Assembly (NCBI GenBank): GCA_023386315.1
Contig: JAEWJZ010000013.1
Location: 1-64,000 of the forward strand
DNA length: 64,000 bases
Direction of reading: 5' to 3'
From: Bacillota bacterium
GTDB lineage: Bacteria > Bacillota > Clostridia > Lachnospirales > Lachnospiraceae
Both the position numbers and the translations under genes were made by a program. Position 1 is the first letter of the stretch, and every line of letters starts with the position of its first letter. The notes under the pieces were generated by a model. That model ran no database searches. It was given only the letters and a program-made list of their open reading frames with translations, and had not been told where the DNA came from. Positions 40,757-49,766 of this stretch are shown in pieces.

Positions 40757-41629
40757 ATGGCAAATTTTTTAGATAAGATGTATTCCTGGGTATCGTTTCT
40801 TCCCAGGATATCAAAGACAAATCTGGTTGAGATTGTTATCATAGCTGTTTTGCTGTATGAGCTTCTGACCTGGATTATGAATACGAGAGCCTGGACACTG
40901 TTAAAAGGTATCATTGTAATCTTTGTATTCTATGTCTTTGCTTACGTTTTCCGCTTGGATAATATTTTCTGGATACTCAATAAGATCGCTGCTCCGGCGG
41001 TGACCATGGTTATTGTGATCTTCCAGCCAGAACTGAGAAAGGCGTTAGAGCAGCTGGGAAGCAAGAATCCTTTTACCGGAATTCTAACCTTTGACGATGG
41101 AAGAGATAATTCCAGCTTTACAGATAAGACCATTAATGAACTGGTAAAAGCAACCTTTGAGATGGCAAAAGTAAAGACGGGAGCGCTGATCGTGATTGAA
41201 CGGAGCGATTCCTTAAAAGAGATTGAGCGGACAGGAATTGAAGTGGGCGGAATTGTCAGCAGCCAGCTTCTCATTAACATTTTCGAGCATAATACCCCTC
41301 TTCATGACGGAGCTGTAGTGATCCGGGGAAACCGGGTGGCAGCAGCGACCTGTTATCTGCCCCTGTCTGATAATATGACGATCAGTAAGGATCTTGGAAC
41401 CAGGCACAGGGCGGCAGTAGGAGTGAGTGAAGTCAGTGACAGCATAACCATCGTGGTTTCTGAGGAAACCGGACGGGTGTCGGTTGCGCTGGAGGGAGGA
41501 TTAAAAAGGATTGCAGATGCGGATATGCTGCGGACCATTCTGGCCGGCGTAAAGCAGGCGGGAGAGGAAGGAAGCAGATTCAGGATTTTGAAGGGAAGGC
41601 GTAAGAATGAAGGAAAAGCTGTTAAATAA
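40757..41629 (+). CDS. cdaA: Membrane-bound diadenylate cyclase (c-di-AMP synthase)
   Basis: A 290-residue CdaA from ATG 40757 behind GGGAGGTGG. Three N-terminal membrane helices, a linker and the DAC domain with the catalytic motifs DGAVVIRGNRVAAA and GTRHRAAVG. It makes c-di-AMP from two ATP at the membrane, controlling osmolyte and potassium transport and wall homeostasis in Firmicutes. cdaR overlaps its end by 23 bases. In many Firmicutes glmM follows cdaR, but here HPr and enzyme I follow. Confidence 0.95.
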   Translation: MANFLDKMYSWVSFLPRISKTNLVEIVIIAVLLYELLTWIMNTRAWTLLKGIIVIFVFYVFAYVFRLDNIFWILNKIAAPAVTMVIVIFQPELRKALEQLGSKNPFTGILTFDDGRDNSSFTDKTINELVKATFEMAKVKTGALIVIERSDSLKEIERTGIEVGGIVSSQLLINIFEHNTPLHDGAVVIRGNRVAAATCYLPLSDNMTISKDLGTRHRAAVGVSEVSDSITIVVSEETGRVSVALEGGLKRIADADMLRTILAGVKQAGEEGSRFRILKGRRKNEGKAVK

Positions 41630-42917
41630 CCTTGGACTGAAAGTTGCGTCGCTGGTGCTCGCTGTTGGAGTGTGGATGGCGGTAGTGAATATATCAAACC
41701 CCGTCATTACCGATTCCCAGTTTGTTACGGTTGAAATCCGTAATGAGGAAGCTTTAGAGGCGGCGAACCTGACCTATGAAATCGACGGCAAGGATGTGGT
41801 GGCAGTCAGCTATCAGGTGAGGACCAGAGACCGGTCTCTTGTGAAGGCATCAGACTTTCATGCATATGTGGATTTAAAGGATTATAATGTAACGGGCGCA
41901 GTTCCCATTACAGTAGAGATAAATAAAGATAAGGAAAGTCTGGTGAAAAGCGATACCATTACGGCAAAGCCCATGGTGATCCGGATCAGAACGGAACAGC
42001 TGCAGACTAAAAAATTTGATTTGCAGGTGAATACCAAGGGAAAAGCCGAAGATGGCTATGCTACCGGGACGATTAACCTGGTTCCGGACAATGTAACCGT
42101 GCAGGGACCGGAATCCCTGGTTGGACAGATCAACCATATGGGAGTGGAAATTCAGATTGCTAATAATGTGAATTCAGATATCAGTTCATCTGCTGCTCCT
42201 CTTTTTTACGATGCCAACGGCAATAAACTGGACCTTTCGGATAAGGTGACTGTGAATAAGTCGGAAATCGATTATTATGTCCAGATACTGAAAGCAAAGG
42301 ACCTGTCCCTTAATTATGAAGTTACGGGTCAGGTTGCAAAGGGATACCGTTATACAGGACTGGAAACAGATGTGAAGTCTGTTTCAGTCGTAGGCACCAA
42401 ATCCGTGCTTGCCTCTCTTTCGTCCGTCGCAGTAGCTTCGGATAAACTGAATATTGACGGGGCAACAAAGGATAAAGTAGTACAGCTGGATTTAAGCCAG
42501 TATCTCCCGCCGAATACCACCATTGCAGGTGATAAATATAAAAATGTATCCGTTAAGCTGAAGGTAGAGCCGCTGACCACCCGGGTATTTACCCTTCAGT
42601 TGGATAACCTGGACAAAAAGGGCATGTCTGCGGATTACAGCTATAGTTTTGATAAACCGACCTGTGATGTTACTGTAAAGGGGCTGAAGGAAGATTTAGA
42701 TGCATTGAAAGAAGAAAATTTAAATGCAATTCTTGATGTCTCCGATCTGAATCCGGGCACATATCCTGGACTGCTTCATTTTGAGATTGCTGAAGGGTTT
42801 GAAGTTACCGTTTACACGCCTTTTAATGTAACGGTAGCGAAGGAGAATACGGAGTCTGCACCACAGACGCAGGACACCACTGCGCCAAGCACATCAGAGA
42901 GCGCGGCACAGCAATAA
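41607..42917 (+). CDS. cdaR: CdaR, YbbR-domain regulator of CdaA
   Basis: A 436-residue protein with one N-terminal membrane anchor (ASLVLAVGVWMAVVNIS) and about four extracytoplasmic YbbR repeats (e.g. VTVQGPESLV, VSVVGTKSVL and VTVKGLKEDL). The tail is a low-complexity TESAPQTQDTTAPSTSES stretch. CdaR modulates CdaA through the membrane. Translation is coupled by the 23-base overlap. Confidence 0.93.
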   Translation: MKEKLLNNLGLKVASLVLAVGVWMAVVNISNPVITDSQFVTVEIRNEEALEAANLTYEIDGKDVVAVSYQVRTRDRSLVKASDFHAYVDLKDYNVTGAVPITVEINKDKESLVKSDTITAKPMVIRIRTEQLQTKKFDLQVNTKGKAEDGYATGTINLVPDNVTVQGPESLVGQINHMGVEIQIANNVNSDISSSAAPLFYDANGNKLDLSDKVTVNKSEIDYYVQILKAKDLSLNYEVTGQVAKGYRYTGLETDVKSVSVVGTKSVLASLSSVAVASDKLNIDGATKDKVVQLDLSQYLPPNTTIAGDKYKNVSVKLKVEPLTTRVFTLQLDNLDKKGMSADYSYSFDKPTCDVTVKGLKEDLDALKEENLNAILDVSDLNPGTYPGLLHFEIAEGFEVTVYTPFNVTVAKENTESAPQTQDTTAPSTSESAAQQ

Positions 42918-42963
42918 GGGCCTTTAAGATGGGCAGTATGTAGAAAGATTGGAGGAATTCAGT

Positions 42964-43227
42964 ATGGTCAGTGCTAAAGTTGTTATAAAGAATCCTACCG
43001 GCCTGCACTTGAGACCGGCAGGGATTCTTTGTAGGGAAGCCATGAACTTTAATTCAGTAGTGAGTTTTCGTTTTAAGAACACCACTGCCAACGCAAAGAG
43101 TGTACTCAGCGTGTTGGGAGCCTGCGTAAAAAGCGGCGATGAAATTACCTTTGTCTGTGAGGGAGCAGATGAAGAGGAAGCTCTGGCTACCATGATCAAG
43201 GCTGTTGAGGGGGGCCTTGGCGAATAG
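42964..43227 (+). CDS. ptsH: Phosphocarrier protein HPr
   Basis: An 87-residue HPr from ATG 42964 behind GGAGGAATT. The phosphorylated histidine is H15 in TGLHLRPA, where Leu replaces the usual Ala after His. The regulatory serine S46 (NAKSVLSV) is present, so HPr kinase control and CcpA signalling are possible. It precedes enzyme I by 34 bases. Confidence 0.93.
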   Translation: MVSAKVVIKNPTGLHLRPAGILCREAMNFNSVVSFRFKNTTANAKSVLSVLGACVKSGDEITFVCEGADEEEALATMIKAVEGGLGE

Positions 43228-43261
43228 ATTTTTTCATTTTTTAATTAATAAGGAGGATTTT

Positions 43262-44977
43262 ATGTTTAAAGGAACAAGCGCATCTGCGGGAATCGGAATT
43301 GGGAAGGCCGTTATCGTAGAAGAGACAGAACTGAAGATTAAGAAAGACACAATTACAGATGTGGATGCGGAAAAAGCCCGCTTTCAGAGGGCTGTAAACC
43401 AGGCAATGGAAGAAACGGATGCTCTGGCGAAAGATCTTGCCACAAGAGTAGGAGAAAAGGAAGCGGAGATTCTTAACGGACATCTTCTGCTGCTTTCTGA
43501 CCCTATGCTGGTTGGTGAAATTGAAAATTCCATTTCCGGTGAGATGGTTAACAGTGAATTTGCAATCGAAACTGTATGCAATACGTATGCGGATATGTTT
43601 GCTTCCATGGGAGATGAACTGATGCAGCAGCGTGCCACCGATATGCGGGACATTAAAACCCGTATGCAGAAGATTCTTCTGGGGGTCAGCTCCGTTGATA
43701 TCGGGGCGCTTCCGGCAGGAAGTGTTATTGTTGCAAGAGACTTGACCCCGTCCATGACAGCCGGAATCAATCCTCAGAATGTAACCGGCATTGTAACAGA
43801 GCTGGGCGGTAAGACATCACACAGTGCCATTCTTGCAAGAGCACTGGAGATCCCTGCGGTTGTTGCAGTTGACGGCTTCATGAGCCGGATTGCAGACGGT
43901 GCAGAGCTTATATTAGACGGATCAGAGGGCGTTGTATTTGCAGATCCGGATCAGGCTGTCAGGGAAGAATATACAGCGAAAAGAGATGCGTTCTTAAAAG
44001 AAAAGAAGGAATTGGAACAGTACATCGGAAAGCCAACCGTGACAAAAGACGGAGTAACCATAGAACTGGTTGCCAACATCGGAAAGCCGGAAGATGTGGA
44101 AAAAGTTCTTCATTATGACGGGGAAGGCGTTGGTCTGTTTCGTACCGAATTCCTTTTTATGGACCGGTCAGGCATGCCTACGGAAGAGGAGCAGTTTGAG
44201 GCATACCGCAGGGTAGCAGCTGCCATGAACGGCAAACCTGTAATCATCCGGACTCTGGATATCGGCGGAGACAAGGAGATCCCGTATATGGGCCTGGAAA
44301 AGGACGAGAATCCGTTCCTTGGATACCGTGCCATCCGTTTCTGTCTGGACAGAAAGGATGATGTATACCGTCCCCAGATTCGGGCGCTTTTAAGAGCCAG
44401 CGCATTTGGCAATATCCGGATTATGGTACCGATGGTGACCTGTCTCGAGGAGTACCGGGAAGCAAAGGCCCTCGTAGAAGAGATTAAGAAAGAACTGGAT
44501 GAAAAATCCATTGCTTATAAGAAAGATATCCAGGTCGGAATTATGGTGGAGACAGCAGCAGCTTCCCTGATGGCAGATGTATTTGCCAGAGAGGTTGATT
44601 TCTTCAGTATCGGAACCAACGATCTGACACAGTACACCATGTCTGTAGACCGGGGCAATGACAAGGTATCCTACCTTTATTCCCCGCTTAATCCGGCTGT
44701 TTTAAGAAGCATACGCCATGTGATTGAGTGCGGAAGAAAAGAAGGAATTATGGTAGGCATGTGCGGAGAGGCTGCAAGCGATCCCATGCTGATCCCGCTT
44801 CTTCTTGCGTTTGGTTTGAATGAGTTCAGTATGAGTGCATCTGCAATCTTAAACGCAAGAAAGCTGATTACCGGATACAGCACACAGGAGCTTAAGGAAG
44901 TTGCCGAAAAGGCTATGTCCTTTGCCACTGTAAAAGAAGTAGAGGATTATATGAAAGATTTTATCAGCCGTTCATAA
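43262..44977 (+). CDS. ptsI: PTS enzyme I (phosphoenolpyruvate-protein phosphotransferase)
   Basis: A 571-residue enzyme I from ATG 43262 behind AAGGAGG. The phosphohistidine is H187 in GGKTSHSAI, and the PEP-binding domain has GVGLFRTEFLFM, GTNDLTQYT and MCGEAASDP. It transfers phosphate from PEP to HPr. Its placement after cdaAR links sugar uptake genes with c-di-AMP genes on the chromosome. Confidence 0.95.
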   Translation: MFKGTSASAGIGIGKAVIVEETELKIKKDTITDVDAEKARFQRAVNQAMEETDALAKDLATRVGEKEAEILNGHLLLLSDPMLVGEIENSISGEMVNSEFAIETVCNTYADMFASMGDELMQQRATDMRDIKTRMQKILLGVSSVDIGALPAGSVIVARDLTPSMTAGINPQNVTGIVTELGGKTSHSAILARALEIPAVVAVDGFMSRIADGAELILDGSEGVVFADPDQAVREEYTAKRDAFLKEKKELEQYIGKPTVTKDGVTIELVANIGKPEDVEKVLHYDGEGVGLFRTEFLFMDRSGMPTEEEQFEAYRRVAAAMNGKPVIIRTLDIGGDKEIPYMGLEKDENPFLGYRAIRFCLDRKDDVYRPQIRALLRASAFGNIRIMVPMVTCLEEYREAKALVEEIKKELDEKSIAYKKDIQVGIMVETAAASLMADVFAREVDFFSIGTNDLTQYTMSVDRGNDKVSYLYSPLNPAVLRSIRHVIECGRKEGIMVGMCGEAASDPMLIPLLLAFGLNEFSMSASAILNARKLITGYSTQELKEVAEKAMSFATVKEVEDYMKDFISRS

Positions 44978-44993
44978 TAGAATGGATCGGGAA

Positions 44994-45030
44994 AAATGCA
45001 GCTGTTGCCGTTAAGGCGGCTGCATTTTTT
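44994..45030 (+). terminator. Terminator of the cda-pts operon
   Basis: TGCAGC and GCTGCA with inner GCC and GGC pair around a short loop, with A-run before and TTTTTT after. Confidence 0.88.
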
Positions 45031-45078
45031 CCCCAAAAAGGCAAAAAGGTGATTATTTACTAAAGGGGATATGTTACG

Positions 45079-46371
45079 ATGAGCGTTTATCTGATCAGTT
45101 ATGCAGCATCTTATCTATTTGCAAGAGCCGGTTATTATTGGCTTTCCGGTTTGATCCTCATGCTTGCGGCACTCTTTCTTTACTGGTATGATTACAGAAG
45201 AACGGAGAACATCGTTCATTTACGGGGATTGTTTTCCCTGTTCTGGGTTGGAGGACAGGGCGTTGCCTGCTTAAAGCTGTCAGAACTGTCTTCTGACTGG
45301 AGCATCATTACCTGGCTTTGTTTCCTGGTGGCGCAGTCAGGCTTCTGGGTGATGTTTGAGTTTATGATCAGGACCCAGGGCACTGCAGGAGGGCAGCGTT
45401 CCAGCTGGTTTAGCTTTAAAGGATATGAAAAACCGCTGTTTCTGGCTATGCTGCTGACTACGGTACTGTCACTTGCTGCATTTCTGACAGAGGCAGCTGT
45501 ACTGGGCTTTATCCCGTTTTTTATCAAGGGAGTGCCTCATGCGTATTCCACGTTCCATATCACGGGAATCCATTATTTCACCGTATCCTGCGTTCTGGTT
45601 CCCGCTCTTTCCGTACTGTATTTCAGCATTGAGCAGGGAAGGAACGGGGTCAGGCTGGTTCTTACCGTGATCATGGATCTTGTTGCCTGTGCCATTCCGG
45701 TTTTATGTGTTTCCCGGTTTCAGCTGATTCTGGCTGTTGGTCTGGCAATCCTCACTTACATCGCCATGGAGCACAGGCTGAAGATTATATACGGAGCAGG
45801 GCTGCTGCTTGGCATGATTCCCATCTATGTGATTCTTACCATAGCCAGAGGACATGATGTCGCTTATTTAAATGGTATTTTTCAGATGAAATACAGCCAG
45901 ATGCCCATATTTATCACGCAGCCGTATATGTATATCGCCAATAATTACGATAATTTCAACTGCCTGGTGGAGTGGCTTCCATCCCATACATTCGGTCTTA
46001 GAATGCTGTTTCCTTTATGGGCATTAACAGGACTTAAATTCCTGGTACCTGCTCTGGTGGATTTTCCCATTTATGTGACAAAAGAAGAACTGACAACAGT
46101 CACACTTTTTTATGATTCCTTTTATGATTTTGGTATCGTGGGAGTTCTTTTGTTCAGCTGTATACTGGGGGCGGTTGCATTTTTCTTAATGCGGCTGGTA
46201 AAGCGGGTGAGAAATCCAATCGGCTATCTGTTTTATGCCCAGTTTGCCATGTATCTGATTCTGTCATTTTTCACAACCTGGTTCAGTAATCCGGCCACCT
46301 GGTTTTATTTCGCACTGACCGGTGCTTTATATGTGTTCTGTTCGTGGAAGAATAACGGAAGGCATGAATAA
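45079..46371 (+). CDS. Oligosaccharide repeat-unit polymerase-like (Wzy/O-antigen polymerase) membrane protein
   Basis: A 430-residue protein with about 11-12 membrane helices, a large extracellular loop (residues ~265-330, with NNYDNFNCLVEW) and weak resemblance to the oligosaccharide repeat-unit polymerase family. No glycosyltransferases are adjacent, so the substrate is open. Ribosome site AAAGGGG. Confidence 0.65.
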   Translation: MSVYLISYAASYLFARAGYYWLSGLILMLAALFLYWYDYRRTENIVHLRGLFSLFWVGGQGVACLKLSELSSDWSIITWLCFLVAQSGFWVMFEFMIRTQGTAGGQRSSWFSFKGYEKPLFLAMLLTTVLSLAAFLTEAAVLGFIPFFIKGVPHAYSTFHITGIHYFTVSCVLVPALSVLYFSIEQGRNGVRLVLTVIMDLVACAIPVLCVSRFQLILAVGLAILTYIAMEHRLKIIYGAGLLLGMIPIYVILTIARGHDVAYLNGIFQMKYSQMPIFITQPYMYIANNYDNFNCLVEWLPSHTFGLRMLFPLWALTGLKFLVPALVDFPIYVTKEELTTVTLFYDSFYDFGIVGVLLFSCILGAVAFFLMRLVKRVRNPIGYLFYAQFAMYLILSFFTTWFSNPATWFYFALTGALYVFCSWKNNGRHE

Positions 46372-46397
46372 TTTGAAAATAGAAACTTTTATAAAAT

Positions 46398-46441
46398 ATG
46401 CGCATGGATCTGGCCGAAAAGCCCGGTTCATGCGCATGTTT
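46398..46441. terminator. Bidirectional terminator
   Basis: ATGCGCATG (46398-46406) and CATGCGCAT (46429-46437) are perfectly complementary, with GTTTTA after and an A-rich stretch before. It separates the convergent polymerase-like and AraC genes. Confidence 0.75.
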
Positions 46442-46459
46442 TATGTCTGGCAGCTATAA

Positions 46460-47314
46460 TTATAACAGAATGGTATCTTCCTTCATGGTTTCGGAAGGGG
46501 AGATATGAAACTTATTTTTATAGGCTCTTGAAAAGGTGGAATAGTTTTTAAATCCGCAGGAAAAGCATACTTCTGTAACGGAATTACCGGTTCTTAAACG
46601 TTCTCTTGCCAGCAGCAGGCGTTTTTCCGTAATATAATCAAAGAGTGTATAGCCGGTCTCTTCTTTAAAAAGATGCATCAGATGGTAGCGGCTGATAAAA
46701 AAAGATTCTGCTATGGAATCCACCGTCATATCCTCCGTTAAGCGGGTGTTAATATGGTCCATGATGCTTAAGATCCTGGCATCCCCCGTAGATGGGGGCA
46801 GATACTGAACTCTGTTTGTCAAAGAAGCCCGGTTTAACTGGATCATAAATTCAAGAAAGACCACCTGACAGTATAAATCTTTCGCATAGCCGTCATGGGT
46901 GCAGGCATATTCTAAGTTGGTCAGGGTCCGGTATAAACTGCTTTTTTCCATGGAATGGATTCTGAGAACATGGGAATGAAGTTCTTTGGACTTTTGAAAA
47001 CACGCACTTAAATCATAGCTTTCCGACTGGTATGCATTTAAGAAGCCGGGAGAAAGATAGACTATGATTCTTTCGTAAGGAACGTGCGGCGCGATATCCG
47101 GCCGGTGTATGTCGTTATGGCTTACCAGAATGATGTCATATGGCTCCAGACCATAGGCACAGCCTTCAATCCGGTAAGTCACGGATCCCTGTATAAAAAT
47201 AATTATTTTATCAAAATCGTGGTAATGGTAGTCGTAGTTCTGATTTCCTTCATCATGAAGATGAAACAGCTTAAAATTACTGTTTAAATATCCTCGTTTT
47301 TCGTAGTTATTCAT
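46460..47314 (-). CDS. AraC-family regulator
   Basis: A 284-residue protein. The N-terminal cupin carries clustered histidines (HYHDFDK) and the C-terminal double helix-turn-helix is complete (DSIAESFFISRYHLMHLFKEETG, in parts, and SVTEVCFSCGFKNYSTFSRAYK). It is divergent from the ddl-dapF-like pair, 137 bases away, and may control it. The effector is unknown. Confidence 0.9.
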   Translation of the reverse strand: MNNYEKRGYLNSNFKLFHLHDEGNQNYDYHYHDFDKIIIFIQGSVTYRIEGCAYGLEPYDIILVSHNDIHRPDIAPHVPYERIIVYLSPGFLNAYQSESYDLSACFQKSKELHSHVLRIHSMEKSSLYRTLTNLEYACTHDGYAKDLYCQVVFLEFMIQLNRASLTNRVQYLPPSTGDARILSIMDHINTRLTEDMTVDSIAESFFISRYHLMHLFKEETGYTLFDYITEKRLLLARERLRTGNSVTEVCFSCGFKNYSTFSRAYKNKFHISPSETMKEDTILL

Positions 47315-47451
47315 TGCGGCAGGTTACGCCTCCCTTCCTTTCTATAATACAACACAATTTGCAATGTATAAAGCATTATATTAATAGAAATGATAGAAAG
47401 TGCTGTTTATAATAGATGGTATCAACCAAACAATGGAATGAAAAGGAATGA

Positions 47452-48471
47452 ATGATGAAGATAGCAGTACTGGCGGGCGGGTACAGCCCGGAACGGGAGG
47501 TTTCCTTATCCTCAGGAGCCATGATCACAAACGCACTGATGGAGCGGGGACATGAAGTATGTCTTGCAGATTCGTATCTGGGAATTCCGGATGGGGAAGA
47601 GATCCGGTTTTACAGTTTAAAAGATGGAATGAAATTTTCCAGCCATATTGGCAGCAGTGCTCCCGATTTGGAGCAGTTAAAACGAAAGTCCGGCTCCAGG
47701 GGAATCATGGGCAGCCGGGTAATAGAAGTCTGTATGCAGTCGGATATGGTTTTTCTGGCACTTCACGGAGGAGCCGGTGAAAACGGGCAGATTCAGGCAA
47801 TTCTTGACGGATATGGAATTGCTTATACAGGAACCGGGTATGAAGGGTGCTTAAAAGCGATGGATAAGCACCTTGCCAAGCTTTTAATGCGGGAGGTGAA
47901 TATTCCAACTCCTGAGTGGAGACTTTATGAAAAAGGAGCCCAGGCAGAGCCGTTTTTATTCCCCTGTGTTGTGAAACCATGCGGCTGCGGGTCCAGTGTG
48001 GGAGTTACCATGGTGGAAGGGGAAGACCAGTGGAGACAGGCGCTTGAAACAGCATTTTCCTGTGAAAATACAGTTCTTGCTGAGGCGAAGATTTCCGGCA
48101 GAGAATTCTCAGTCGGGATTCTCGGAGGAATTGCCCTGCCGGCTATTGAAATTAAGCCGAAAAGCGGGTTTTATGATTATGAGAACAAATACCAGCCGGG
48201 ATTGACAGAGGAAATCTGTCCTGCCAGTTTAACCGCAGAAGAAGCGGACCATATGGCGGACCTGGCTTTAAGCGTACATAAGACGCTTGGACTTGGTTAT
48301 TACTCCAGAGTGGATTTTATGATGGAAGAGGACGGCAGCCTTTATTGTCTGGAAGCAAATACATTACCGGGAATGACACCTTACAGCTTACTTCCCCAGG
48401 AAGCAGCGGCTGCAGGAATATCTTATCAGGAACTGTGTGACGCAATTGCGAAGCATGGGAAAGGGGAATAA
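47452..48471 (+). CDS. ddl: D-alanine-D-alanine ligase family protein
   Basis: A 339-residue ATP-grasp ligase. LAGGYSPEREVSLSSG is the N-terminal Ddl motif, with LALHGGAGENG, KPCGCGSSVGV and SRVDFMMEEDG following. The omega-loop FYDYENKY carries the Tyr-Lys pair of D-Ala-D-Ala (not D-Ala-D-Lac) enzymes. Compared with usual Ddl there is an insertion of about 25 residues near residue 55-85 (SSHIGSSAPDLEQLKRKSG). It is 2 bases before the DapF-like gene and may act on an unusual amino acid. Confidence 0.85.
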   Translation: MMKIAVLAGGYSPEREVSLSSGAMITNALMERGHEVCLADSYLGIPDGEEIRFYSLKDGMKFSSHIGSSAPDLEQLKRKSGSRGIMGSRVIEVCMQSDMVFLALHGGAGENGQIQAILDGYGIAYTGTGYEGCLKAMDKHLAKLLMREVNIPTPEWRLYEKGAQAEPFLFPCVVKPCGCGSSVGVTMVEGEDQWRQALETAFSCENTVLAEAKISGREFSVGILGGIALPAIEIKPKSGFYDYENKYQPGLTEEICPASLTAEEADHMADLALSVHKTLGLGYYSRVDFMMEEDGSLYCLEANTLPGMTPYSLLPQEAAAAGISYQELCDAIAKHGKGE

Positions 48472-48473
48472 AA

Positions 48474-49334
48474 ATGAATATTACTTTGGAAAAATATCAC
48501 GGTCTTGGAAACGATTATCTGATTTTTGATCCCAATAAAAATGAGTGCAGGCTGACAAAAGAGAATATCCGTCTGATCTGTGACCGGAATTTCGGCGTGG
48601 GTTCAGACGGGCTGTTAGTGGGACCCATACTGGGGCAGGATAAGCTGGAAGTGAAAATACTAAATCCTGATGGAAGTGAAGCTGAATTAAGCGGGAACGG
48701 AGTACGGATATTTGGAAAGTACTTAAAGGATGCCGGTTATGTACAGAAAAACAAATTTGTAATCAGCACGTTAAGCGGAGAACAGACCATTCAGTACTTA
48801 AACGAAGAGGGAACAAGAATCAAGGTTTCCATGGGAAAACTCAGCTTTTACAGCGATGAAATACCTGTTACAGGGCCGAGAAGAGAGGTTTTAAATGAAA
48901 CCATGCTGTTTGGCAGCATTCCGTACCGTGTCACCTGTGTAAACATCGGAAATCCTCATTGTGTAATCTGGTTGAATGATATATCAAAGGATCTGGTATG
49001 CCGGATCGGAAAACATTCTGAAAATGCCGAATATTTTCCGGAGCGGATCAATACCCAGCTTTTAAAGGTGCTTGACCGGACGAATATTGAGATTGAGATT
49101 TATGAAAGGGGAGCCGGTTATACTCTTGCATCAGGGACCAGCGGCTGTGCAGCTGCCGGAGCCGCATACCGCATGGGTCTGACAGATCCCAAGATGTATG
49201 TCCATATGCCCGGCGGAGTCCTGGAAGTGGAAATTAAAGAAGATTACAGTGTTCTGATGACCGGTGAAGTCGGTTATGTGGGCAGATTTACCCTGTCCCA
49301 TGAATTTGCAGAACAGGTGAAGGCGCTTCAGTAA
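48474..49334 (+). CDS. DapF-fold epimerase-like protein lacking both catalytic cysteines
   Basis: A 286-residue protein of the diaminopimelate epimerase family, with GLGNDYLIFD, NFGVGSDG, NPDGSEAE and VNIGNPHCV. The two catalytic cysteines are replaced: S73 stands for C73 (ELSGNG instead of EMCGNG) and S220 for C217 (LASGTS instead of LACGTG). The following ET dyad is YT. The structural Cys C225 is kept. A two-base Cys mechanism is therefore not possible as in classical DapF. It may use serines, catalyse another reaction, or serve a different amino acid. It is coupled to the ligase upstream. Confidence 0.8.
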   Translation: MNITLEKYHGLGNDYLIFDPNKNECRLTKENIRLICDRNFGVGSDGLLVGPILGQDKLEVKILNPDGSEAELSGNGVRIFGKYLKDAGYVQKNKFVISTLSGEQTIQYLNEEGTRIKVSMGKLSFYSDEIPVTGPRREVLNETMLFGSIPYRVTCVNIGNPHCVIWLNDISKDLVCRIGKHSENAEYFPERINTQLLKVLDRTNIEIEIYERGAGYTLASGTSGCAAAGAAYRMGLTDPKMYVHMPGGVLEVEIKEDYSVLMTGEVGYVGRFTLSHEFAEQVKALQ

Positions 49335-49348
49335 AAAGGAGCATTCTG

Positions 49349-49419
49349 GCATGACAGCCGCCTGCAGGAAGCCGTATGGGAAATTCCGGCCGATGCAGAC
49401 GGCAGGTCATGCTTTTTTT
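49349..49419 (+). terminator. Long-stem terminator after the DapF-like gene
   Basis: The region GCATGAC.GCCG.CTGCA (49349-49365) pairs with TGCAG.CGGC.GTCATGC (49394-49412), ending in seven T. The loop of about 28 bases has further pairing potential. The rest of the gap up to 49682 is AT-rich and holds only the promoter below and a Rex-like word. Confidence 0.8.
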
Positions 49420-49682
49420 GTTTGAAAGGGATAAAAAAAATATTTATAAAATAAGAAAATTTCCTTGCATATTAAACCCTGTTATTAAAATTATGTTGCA
49501 ATAAATTTAATTGGCAGACTTGCTGTTTTAGAGCCTGAAGTTCCCTGTTTATCATGGTAAATGGAAAAAGTTACCAATAAAAAACGGTTCTCTTTGGGTG
49601 AGGACAGTTCAACCCGGGAATAAATATGAATATTTATTATTGATTTTGAATAAAAATTCTGCTGTGGTGTATTGTTAACGTG

Positions 49683-49712
49683 TTGACGAAAACAGCGTTT
49701 TCATACTATAAT
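49683..49712 (+). promoter_or_regulatory. Promoter of the PAS/GGDEF/EAL gene
   Basis: TTGACG (49683-49688), 18 bases and TATAAT (49707-49712), 54 bases before the chosen ATG. Confidence 0.7.
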
Positions 49713-49766
49713 ATACCTTAATTTAGTTACTGCATAAAAGATATATTGCAGGAGAGGCGGGAGCTT

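Noticed and set aside
49672..49689. A Rex-like word TTGTTAA-CGTG-TTGACGA at the promoter of the PAS/GGDEF/EAL gene
   Set aside because: Five of its matches are imposed by the -35 box, and a redox link for this gene is not otherwise supported. It also shows how easily such words occur, which tempers the Rex-like call at 11215-11232.
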